Source of the DNA: Candidatus Krumholzibacteriia bacterium
GTDB lineage: Bacteria > Krumholzibacteriota > Krumholzibacteriia > JAJRXK01
Length of the DNA: 64,000 nt
NCBI GenBank assembly: GCA_029932915.1
Contig: JAOZPE010000011.1
Location: 1 to 64,000, forward strand
Direction of reading: 5' to 3'
Each line of letters opens with the position of its first letter. The first letter of the stretch is position 1. Shown one piece after another: positions 30,652-39,289 of the stretch. A program made the position numbers and the translations under genes. Below the pieces are notes generated by a model. It was not told the origin of the DNA and did not search any database. It saw nothing but the letters and a program-made list of their open reading frames with translations.

Positions 30652-32049
30652 ATGCGCTGGCTGTTCCCCCTCGTTGCCGCGATGATTCTCTACTCCGGCA
30701 ACACCCTCGCCGAAGATCACTCCGAATTCTTCGACGAGCCCTTCCAGAACGGCTCGTCGGTCACCGAGGCCTGCCTGGGCTGTCACGAGGACGCGGCCCA
30801 CGAAGTGATGCAGACCACCCACTGGACATGGTCTTCCAGACAGAGTTTCCCGGGATCGGGCGGAGAGGTCGATCGCGGAAAGAAGAACGCCATGAACAAC
30901 TTCTGCATCGCCGTGCCCTCGAACTGGCCGCGCTGCACGAGTTGTCACGCCGGGTACGGTTGGAAGAACGCCAACTTCGATTTCTCCGATGAGTCCAAGG
31001 TCGACTGCCTGGTCTGCCACGACCATTCCGGGCAATACCACAAGTCCCCGGCTGGAGCGGGAAATCCCGCCCCCGGCGTCGACCTGCTGGCCGCCGCCCG
31101 CAGTGTCGGTCGGCCCACCGATGAGAACTGCGGAAGCTGCCATTTCTACGGTGGAGGCGGCGATCACGTCAAACACGGCGACCTGGACACTTCGCTGCTG
31201 AAAGGCGACCGCAACATCGACGTCCACATGTCGCCCGACGGAGCGGGCCTCTCCTGTATCGACTGCCACACCACGGAGTCGCACGTCATCCACGGTACGG
31301 CGATGGTGGTCTCCCCCGGTGGCGTCAACCAGGTGCAGTGCACCGATTGCCACGACGAGAAACCCCACGGCGATAAGTACCTCGACCAGCACGTCGATCG
31401 AGTGGCCTGCCAGACCTGCCACATCCCCAAGTACGCCAAGGAAATGCCCACCAACATGGACTGGGACTGGTCCGAGGCGGGACAGGACCTTCCCGAGACC
31501 AAGGATGAGTTCGGTCTGGTCACCTACCACAAGAAGAAGGGGCGGTTCCGCTGGGAGAAGAACGTCACCCCCACCTATGCGTGGTACAACGGAGAGGGAG
31601 AGGCCTATCAACTGGGACAGACCATCGATCCCGATCAGACGGTCCTGCTGAACTCCCCGGTCGGCGATCGCAACGATCCCAAGTCGAAGATCCATCCCTT
31701 CAAGGTTCACACCGGCCGTCAGATCTACGACACCAAGAACAAGGTCATGATCGTGCCCAAGCTCTACGGCAAGGACGGCTACTGGAAGACCTTCGACTGG
31801 GACAAGTCGGCACGTCTGGGCATGAAGACGGTGGGTCTGGACTACAGCGGTGAGTACGGCTTCGTGGCCACGAAGATGTACTGGAGGGTGAACCACATGG
31901 TGGCGCCCAAGGAGCAGGCCCTGCAGTGCACCGATTGCCACGGTCACCGCGGACACCAGCTCGACTGGGTGGCTCTGGGCTACGGAGAGGATCCGATCGT
32001 GCTGATGAGAAAGGCGAGGAAGGCCCAGCAACAGGAAGAGACCAACTAG
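30652..32049 (+). CDS. Octaheme c-type cytochrome, octaheme tetrathionate reductase-like
   Basis: Signal peptide MRWLFPLVAAMILYSGNTLAE; eight CxxCH motifs (CLGCH, CTSCH, CLVCH, CGSCH, CIDCH, CTDCH, CQTCH, CTDCH); VTEACLGCHEDAAHEVMQTTHWTW context. Confidence 0.88.
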   Translation: MRWLFPLVAAMILYSGNTLAEDHSEFFDEPFQNGSSVTEACLGCHEDAAHEVMQTTHWTWSSRQSFPGSGGEVDRGKKNAMNNFCIAVPSNWPRCTSCHAGYGWKNANFDFSDESKVDCLVCHDHSGQYHKSPAGAGNPAPGVDLLAAARSVGRPTDENCGSCHFYGGGGDHVKHGDLDTSLLKGDRNIDVHMSPDGAGLSCIDCHTTESHVIHGTAMVVSPGGVNQVQCTDCHDEKPHGDKYLDQHVDRVACQTCHIPKYAKEMPTNMDWDWSEAGQDLPETKDEFGLVTYHKKKGRFRWEKNVTPTYAWYNGEGEAYQLGQTIDPDQTVLLNSPVGDRNDPKSKIHPFKVHTGRQIYDTKNKVMIVPKLYGKDGYWKTFDWDKSARLGMKTVGLDYSGEYGFVATKMYWRVNHMVAPKEQALQCTDCHGHRGHQLDWVALGYGEDPIVLMRKARKAQQQEETN

Positions 32050-32083
32050 CTCTTCGGACTCCCCTGCCGCTGGGCGTGGCCCA

Positions 32084-32464
32084 TCAGACCCGGTCGAAGA
32101 AGGTATCCAGTTCGAAGGGCTTGTACAGAACGCTGTCCGAGCGCGACCATACGGCGAGGAATTCCTCTCGTTGCTCGGTGTTCACCCTGCGAGCGGTAAT
32201 CAGCAGGATGGGGAAGTAGTCTCCATCGGGCGAGGAATCCATCCAGTCCTTCAGTTGCCGGCTGATCTCGTAGCCATTGATTCCGGGCAGCATCACATCG
32301 AGGACCATCAGGTCGGGAGGACTGTCCATGGCCGCCTGCAGGCCCTCCTGGCCGTCGTAGACGATCTTCACCTGGTATCCCTGGACCGTCAGTGCGAAAC
32401 CCAGGGCTTCGGCGATGTCCTTCTCGTCCTCCACGAGAAGGATCCGCGGATTCTGCGCGGTCAT
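32084..32464 (-). CDS. Single-domain response regulator (receiver)
   Basis: RILLVEDEKDIAEALGFAL..PDLMVLDVMLPGINGYEI..LLITARR..SVLYKPFELDTFF; ATGA overlap with upstream kinase. Confidence 0.92.
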   Translation of the reverse strand: MTAQNPRILLVEDEKDIAEALGFALTVQGYQVKIVYDGQEGLQAAMDSPPDLMVLDVMLPGINGYEISRQLKDWMDSSPDGDYFPILLITARRVNTEQREEFLAVWSRSDSVLYKPFELDTFFDRV

Positions 32465-34323
32465 GTTCGAACCTCCGACAATGCCGCACCTTGGGCGGCG
32501 GCGGCCGATCCGTCGCCGATCGAGGTGCGCCGGGCGTGATGGAAGAGCGCATCGAGGGTCGCGCCATCCTCGGGGAAACGGGCTTCCCCTACCTGCAACG
32601 CGGACCGCGAGGAAGACATGTCCGGCGACGGCGGGGCGAGACCTTCCCGGCCCGTCTGCTGAAGCGCAAGGAGCCGCTCGATCGGCTCGGGCGTCTCCTC
32701 GTCGCGCAGCAGCACCGCCGCGGCCATCGGATGGATGCGGTGGACGCTCCACTTCGTCCCCCCGCTCTCGGAGACCTTCTCACACAGGCGGGACAACCCG
32801 GCCAGGTACTCGGTCTCGGCTGCGCGGGCCTGCATGAGGATCAACCGGGGTGAACGGCCCCGCGAACGGTGGCGGTGGAGTTCGCGCACCAGGCTCTGCA
32901 GGACCCCGCAGAGCCGGGCGTCCTCCTCGCTGGCCGGCAGCCAGACGCCCACGCTCGTGCCCCGGCCCTCCTCGCTGTCCAGATGCACCCATCCCTGATG
33001 TGCATGCACCAGGGAGTGGACGATGGACAGACCGAGACCCGAACCGCGGCCTCGGTCCCGTTCCTCCTCGGCCTGCCAGAAACGCTCGAAGGCGCGGCGG
33101 CGGGCCTCTTCGCTGAAGCCGGGACCGTCGTCTTCCACCTGGAGGACCGATCCCCATACCTGCAGGCCCAGCGCCGCTGCCGCCCGACCGATCTCGTCCG
33201 TCTGGCGCAGCTGATCCTTCCGCAGGGTCACCAGGACATGCCCGTCCTCGCCGCCGAACTTCAGGGCATTGTCCACCAGGTTGTCCAGGATGCGGCGGAA
33301 GTGCTCGGGATCGCCCCACAGCTTCGAACCGTGGTCACCGACCCAGGCGAGCGTGCGGTGCATCTGGGACGCCACCTCCTCCGAATCGGCCATTGCCGCT
33401 CGAAGCAGGGGCAAGGGATCGAAGCTGCGGCGCTTCAGGATCGATTCGGCTTCGGCGCGCCGTTCCCCATCGACCAGTTCATGGACCATCTTCAACAGAC
33501 GGTCGCAGTTGCGCCGGGCCAGGCCCAGCAGTCTCCGCTGGGTCGGATTCATCTCTCCGGCCCGTCCGCTCTCGAGCACCTGCAGGGAGGTGGAGACCGC
33601 AGCCAACGGATTCTTCAGATCGTGGGAGACATTCGCCAACAGTTCGCGCTGCTTCTCGACGAGCCGGCGCTCACCGGCGTCCCCACCGCTGGAGGGGCGG
33701 CCCTCCTCCCCACCTGCACCCATCGGCGGAAGGTCGGCCACCGCGGCGGCCGCCCGTGGTCCCTCCCCGGGCGAAACCGTCCTCGCCGGCACTGACCCCG
33801 TCGCCACCGGGTTCGCGGCCTCCTGCTGCAGACGCGCGGCGTCGACGATCACACGGGCGGCATCCCGCAGGCCGGCCAGGACATCCGGTGCCAGGCGCGG
33901 CCCGTCGGCCAGGAGCAACAACCTCCATCCCTCGTCGAAACATCCCAGCGGGAGGACCGTGAGGCGCTCCAGGCGGAGAGCCTGGAGGAGCCGGCTGGCC
34001 GCGGGCTCGACCGCTCCGTCCAGGGTCCGCGCCACCGGATGCTGGGCCAGACCCAGCAGACCCGCCCTCTCCAGGGGCAGATGACGCCGCCATCGGGCGG
34101 GTGCGGGACCCAGGTAGGCCCGCAGCCGGGGCTCCGCCTCCCCGACGGTCAACTCCAGGCTGGCGCTCTCGGGAAAGCCCAGACGCCGGGCCAGGCGCAC
34201 CATCAGACGGTCTTCGCGCCCGGCCAGACGGAAACGGAGCAGACGTGGAATGCGCTCGAGAAGCGTGACGGCTTCCAGCGGGGCACCTCGTACTTCCAAG
34301 GACCATTTCGTGGGTCTCTGCAT
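32461..34323 (-). CDS. Sensor histidine kinase with C-terminal degenerate GGDEF-like region
   Basis: LLANVSHDLKNPLAAVSTSLQVL H-box; RILDNLVDNALKFGGEDG N-box; VEDDGPGFSEE, GSGLGLSIVHSLVHAHQG; C-term VGEARFPEDGATLDALFHHARR. Confidence 0.9.
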   Translation of the reverse strand: MQRPTKWSLEVRGAPLEAVTLLERIPRLLRFRLAGREDRLMVRLARRLGFPESASLELTVGEAEPRLRAYLGPAPARWRRHLPLERAGLLGLAQHPVARTLDGAVEPAASRLLQALRLERLTVLPLGCFDEGWRLLLLADGPRLAPDVLAGLRDAARVIVDAARLQQEAANPVATGSVPARTVSPGEGPRAAAAVADLPPMGAGGEEGRPSSGGDAGERRLVEKQRELLANVSHDLKNPLAAVSTSLQVLESGRAGEMNPTQRRLLGLARRNCDRLLKMVHELVDGERRAEAESILKRRSFDPLPLLRAAMADSEEVASQMHRTLAWVGDHGSKLWGDPEHFRRILDNLVDNALKFGGEDGHVLVTLRKDQLRQTDEIGRAAAALGLQVWGSVLQVEDDGPGFSEEARRRAFERFWQAEEERDRGRGSGLGLSIVHSLVHAHQGWVHLDSEEGRGTSVGVWLPASEEDARLCGVLQSLVRELHRHRSRGRSPRLILMQARAAETEYLAGLSRLCEKVSESGGTKWSVHRIHPMAAAVLLRDEETPEPIERLLALQQTGREGLAPPSPDMSSSRSALQVGEARFPEDGATLDALFHHARRTSIGDGSAAAAQGAALSEVRT

Positions 34324-34567
34324 GGCGTGTCCTCCCCTTCTGAGCCGGACGAAAGGGCAATGCCGATGCCAGGGCACGGGGGAAGGAGACGGGGAACGGC
34401 GAGGGCCGCTGTTGGGCGCGAATCGCAGGGAATCGAGCTCTCCCACCGGAAAGTACGGGAAAGGAGAGGGAAGCGGGAGGAAGCGGCCGGTGGCCGCCGA
34501 TGGTCAGCTTTCCACCGCCCTCGGGGAAGGATCGGCCAGGCCCGTGCCGACCCCATCCACCGCCGAA

Positions 34568-35548
34568 TCAGACGATCCCACGGTAGCCGTCGGGATGGGC
34601 GCGGTGCCAGCGCAGGGCATCCTGGAGGATCCTCTCCAGGGATGAGTCGCGGGGTATCCATCCGAGAAGCTCACGGGCGCGCTGGTTCGACGCCACCAGA
34701 CGGGGGGGATCGCCCGGGCGCCGTTCGGCCACCGCGGGTTGGAAGTCCACGCCGAGGATCCGGCGGGCGGTGTCCACCACTTCGCGGACGCTCGCTCCCT
34801 GCCCGGTTCCCAGATTCACCACTTCCAGGCCGGGGCGATCGAGATGTCCGAGGGCGGATGCGTGGGCCCGGGCCAGATCGAGGACATGGACGTAGTCGCG
34901 GATGGCGGTGCCGTCGGGGGTGGGATAGTCGTCGCCGTAGATGACGAAGTCGTCGCGGCGGCCGAGCATGGCCTCGCACAGTCGGGGGATCAGATGGGTC
35001 TCCGGCCGATGGTCCTCCCCACGCTGGCCGTCGGCGCCGCAGGCGTTGAAGTAGCGCAGGGCCATGGCCGCCAGGCCGTGCGCCCGCCCCTGCTCGGCGA
35101 GGATGGTCTCGATCATCACCTTGCTCATGCCGTAGGGGTTCACCGGGCGGCATGGGGCATCTTCGTCGATCACCTCCACCTGGGGATCGCCGTAGACCGC
35201 GGCGCTGCTGGAGAACACCAGGCGATGGACCTTCGCCGAAGCCATCCCCTCCAGGAGGGAGAGAGCGGCGCCGAGGTTCTCACGAAAGTAGCGCAGGGGC
35301 TCACGCACGCTCTCGCCCACCAGGCTGAGCGAGGCGAAGTGGATCACCGCATCGGCACCGTCCAGGGCGCGGGAGAGCCGTTGGGGATCCTGCACCCGCC
35401 CCTCCACCAGCTCGGCCCCGCGCGGCACCGCCTGGCGATGTCCCGTGCTCAGGTCGTCGAGGACGACGACTTCATGCCCTTCGTCGAGAAGGTGTCCGGC
35501 GGTGACTGCCCCGATATAGCCCGCGCCTCCGGTCACGAGGATCCTCAT
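34568..35548 (-). CDS. galE: UDP-glucose 4-epimerase
   Basis: MRILVTGGAGYIGAVTAGHLLDEGHEVVVLDDLSTGH..NPYGMSKVMIE..ALRYFNACGAD. Confidence 0.93.
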   Translation of the reverse strand: MRILVTGGAGYIGAVTAGHLLDEGHEVVVLDDLSTGHRQAVPRGAELVEGRVQDPQRLSRALDGADAVIHFASLSLVGESVREPLRYFRENLGAALSLLEGMASAKVHRLVFSSSAAVYGDPQVEVIDEDAPCRPVNPYGMSKVMIETILAEQGRAHGLAAMALRYFNACGADGQRGEDHRPETHLIPRLCEAMLGRRDDFVIYGDDYPTPDGTAIRDYVHVLDLARAHASALGHLDRPGLEVVNLGTGQGASVREVVDTARRILGVDFQPAVAERRPGDPPRLVASNQRARELLGWIPRDSSLERILQDALRWHRAHPDGYRGIV

Positions 35549-38343
35549 GGCTCGTCCCCTCCCCTCTGCAGGACCGCCGCCAGATGCCGGCCGGTCACCG
35601 AGTGTTCATTCTCCACCAGGCTCTCCGGCGGGCCGGCCACGACGATGCGGCCCCCGTCGGGGCCGCCGCCGGGGCCCAGATCCACCACGTGGTCGGCGTT
35701 CTTGATGACATCGAGGTTGTGTTCGATCACCAGCACCGTATTGCCCTGGTCGACGAGATCGTCCAGGACGCGCACCAGCTTGCGCACGTCCTCCGGATGC
35801 AGACCGGTGGTGGGTTCGTCGAGAAGGTACAGCGTGTGCTCCTTGTGTCCCCGCAGCAACTCGCGGGCGATCTTGATGCGTTGGCTCTCGCCTCCGCTGA
35901 GAGTACCCGCAGGCTGGCCCAGTTTCAAATACCCCAGTCCCACCTTCTGCAAGAGCCACAACCGGGCGCCGATGGCCGGCGAGTCGACGAAGAACGACAG
36001 GGCCTCGTCCACGGTGAGATCCAAGATCTCGGCGATGTTCCGGCCCCGGTAGCGCACCTCCAGCGTCGAGGGCTCGAAGCGTCTCCCCTGGCATTCCTCG
36101 CAGGGAATGGTCACGTCGGCCATGAACTGCATCTCGACGGTGACCTCGCCCAGTCCCTGGCACGCAGGACAACGGCCGCCGGGCACGTTGAACGAGAAAC
36201 GGCTCGCGTTCCATCCACGCTTGCGCGCCTCGCCGGTCTGGGCCAGCAGCGAGCGGATCTCCCCGAGCACCTGCAGGTAGGTGGCCGGATTGCTGCGGGC
36301 GCTGCGGCCGATCGGGCTCTGATCGATCATCACCACCTGATCGACGTTGTCGGCTCCATGGATGGCGTCGAAACCGAAGAGCCGTCCCTTGCCCCCGGAG
36401 ATGCGGCCGGTCAACGCGGGATAGAGCAACTCGTTCACCAGGGTGCTCTTGCCCGAACCGCTCACGCCGGTGACGCAGACCAACAGGCCCAACGGAAGCG
36501 TGAAGTCGATGTCGGCCAGGTTGTGCAGACGGGCCTTCATCAGGGTGACGCGGCGGCGCCCCGGCCCGCGCCGTTGCTTCCGCATGGGTACCGCCCGCTC
36601 GCCGCTCAGATAGCGGCAGGTCAGGCTCTCGGAGGCGTCCTCGGGGAGGCGGCCACCCCGGGGAGGCGGTCCCTGGTAGAGCAGATGCCCTCCTTCGACG
36701 CCCGCACCGGGTCCCAGGTCGATGAGGTGTTCGCTGGCGCGCAGGATGTCCGCGTCGTGTTCGACCACCACCACCGTGTTGCCCATCTCGGCCAGTTCCT
36801 TCAGGCGTCCGAGCAAGCGATGCGTATCGGCCGGGTGCAGACCGATGCTCGGTTCGTCGAGCACGTAGAGCGTCTCGACCAGGCGGCTGGCCAAGGCGTT
36901 GCTCAAGTGGATGCGCTGCATCTCACCCCCGCTGAGCGTGCGGCTCGCCCGCGAAAGGGTGAGGTAGCTCAATCCGATGCGCTCGAGGAAGGCCAGACGC
37001 TCGCGCAGTTCCAGCAATACATCGCCCACCGCCTGTTCCTCGCTCTCGGTGAGCTCGATCGATTCGAGGAAAGCGCGTGCGTCGGGAATGGACATTCCCG
37101 CCACTTCCCCGATCTCCTTCCCCCTGACCTTCACCGCGCGGGCCTCCGGCCGCAAGCGGTTGCCCTCGCAGGCCCGGCAGCGGCTGCGCCCCATGTATCT
37201 TCGCGTGTAGAAACGATGTCCTTCCCTGGCCCGCGCATCGCGCATGCTCGTCAGCCAGGGGATCACTCCGAGATAGTCCTTCTCCTTCGCCTCGAGCACG
37301 AAGGCCTTGTGCCGGGCCGACAGCTTGCGATAGGGCACGTCGATGGGGATCTTCCGCTTGCGGCAGGCCTTCAGCAACAGGGTCATCTCGTTGGCGAAGG
37401 CGGCCCCGGCCCAGGGTCTCACCGCGCCGGCGGAGAGACTGCGGTCCAGATCGGGAACGATCCGCCGCTCGTCGAATTCGAGACGCTCGCCGAAGCCGTT
37501 GCACGCCGGGCACGCCCCCTGCGGGGAGTTGAAGGAGAAGAGCTGGGGAGTCGGCTCCTCCCAGATGCGTCCGCAGCGCGGGCAGGCGTAGCGGTCGCAC
37601 AGGGGAAGGCTCTCGCCGCTGTCCGCATCGACGACCGCGGCCTGGCCCTCACCCGCGTGCAAGGCGGCCTCGACCGCCTCGGCCAGACGCAGTTCGTTCT
37701 GCTTCCAGACGATCCGGTCGGCGATGACCGCGATCTCCTCGCCGACGGCGGGCTCGTCCGTCCAGGCCTCCTCCAGTGAACGCTGCTCTCCCTCGAACAA
37801 AGCCCTCAGATAGCCCTGGGCCACCAGGCGCTGGCGCAGTTCATCGAAGGGCAGGGTCTCGGTCGGCGCAACGGGGAAGGTCACCAGCAATCGCGTTCCC
37901 CGGGGGAAACGCTCCGCCGTCCGCCGCACCGCACCGTCCGGGGTGTCCGGCTTCACCTCGACCCCGCAGTCGAGGCACACCACCGAGCCGATCCGCGCGT
38001 AGAGCACCCGCAGGTAGTCGTAGATCTCCGTCGAGGTCCCCACCGTCGAGCGGCTCGACTTCACCGTGTTGCGCTGTCGGATGGCGATGGCCGGCTGGAT
38101 GCCCTCGATCGAGTCGACATCGGGTTTCTCCAGGCGCTCGAGGAACTGACGCGCATAGGTGGAGAGGCTCTCGACGTAGCACCGCTGTCCCTCGGCGTAG
38201 AGCGTGTCGAAGGCCAGCGACGACTTGCCGCTGCCCGACACGCCGCTGATGGTGGTGAAACAGGCCTTGGGGATGTCCAGATCGAGGTTCTGGAGGTTGT
38301 GTTGGCGTGCGCCGTGGATCGTGATAGCTTCGGCCTTTGCCAT
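35545..38343 (-). CDS. uvrA: Excinuclease ABC subunit A
   Basis: [56 protein letters not shown]-type motifs, two ABC signatures, zinc motifs. Confidence 0.97.
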   Translation of the reverse strand: [932 protein letters not shown]

Positions 38344-38464
38344 GTTCCATCCGGCCCCTGCGGGCGTCTGGAGGAGTTTCGGGCAGACGACGAGCTTAAC
38401 GCCGCGCCTTCTCTCCGTCAAACGAGCCTTTCCCGGCCCAGCCTCCCTTCAGTGGAGATCGACC

Positions 38465-39289
38465 TTGTCGGACAATCCCCTGCAAGCCCTGCTCGAAGTC
38501 CTCCAGCGCCTGCGCGGCGAGGACGGCTGCCCGTGGGACCGCTCCCAGACCCTCGCCTCGGCCGCGCGCTACCTCAGCGACGAGGTGGTCGAATACGTGG
38601 ACGCCGCGGCCCGGGACGATCTGCCCGAGGCCCGCGAGGAACTGGCCGACCTGCTCTACATGGTCTGCTTCAACTGGATGTTGTTGAACGAGCGCTCACC
38701 GGTCTCCATCGAGGAGCTCGCACGGGCCGGGGCGGAGAAACTGATCCGCCGCAAACCCCACGTCTTCGGCGACGAGCACGCCTCCACCCCCGAAGAGGCC
38801 CAGCGCATCTGGCGAAGGGAGAAACAGAGGGAGAAGGCCCGCCAGGCGGCCGAGGCATCCGGCGCAGGTGAAACCGGCGGCGACGAAGGGGAAGCCAGTG
38901 CGCTGAAGGACCTCTCGCCCTCGGCCTGCGCCCTGCGCCAGGCCTACGTGTACGGCGCGACTGCGGCCGAGACGGGTTTCGACTGGAAGGATCACCACCA
39001 GGTGCTGGCCAAACTGCACGAGGAGATCGCTGAATTCGAAGAGGCCTTCGCCGGCGGGCGCCGCGAGAGGATCGAGGACGAGGTCGGTGACATCCTCTTC
39101 GCCGCCGTCCAGTTGGCCCGCAAGTGCCAGCTCGATCCGGAACTCGCCCTGCAGGGCACCAACGCCAAGTTCGCCCGACGCTTCCGCCAGATGGAGGCGC
39201 GTTGCCGACGCGAGGGCCGGCGGGTCGAGGACCTCGACATCGAGACCATGTTCGCGTACTGGGAGCACACCAAGCTCGGCGAGGACTGA
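38465..39289 (+). CDS. mazG: MazG nucleotide pyrophosphohydrolase
   Basis: LLEVLQRLRGEDGCPWDRSQTLASAARYLSDEVVEYVDA..REELADLLYMVCF; second domain LAKLHEEIAEFEEA..EDEVGDILFAAVQLARK. Probable TTG start. Confidence 0.9.
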   Translation: MSDNPLQALLEVLQRLRGEDGCPWDRSQTLASAARYLSDEVVEYVDAAARDDLPEAREELADLLYMVCFNWMLLNERSPVSIEELARAGAEKLIRRKPHVFGDEHASTPEEAQRIWRREKQREKARQAAEASGAGETGGDEGEASALKDLSPSACALRQAYVYGATAAETGFDWKDHHQVLAKLHEEIAEFEEAFAGGRRERIEDEVGDILFAAVQLARKCQLDPELALQGTNAKFARRFRQMEARCRREGRRVEDLDIETMFAYWEHTKLGED

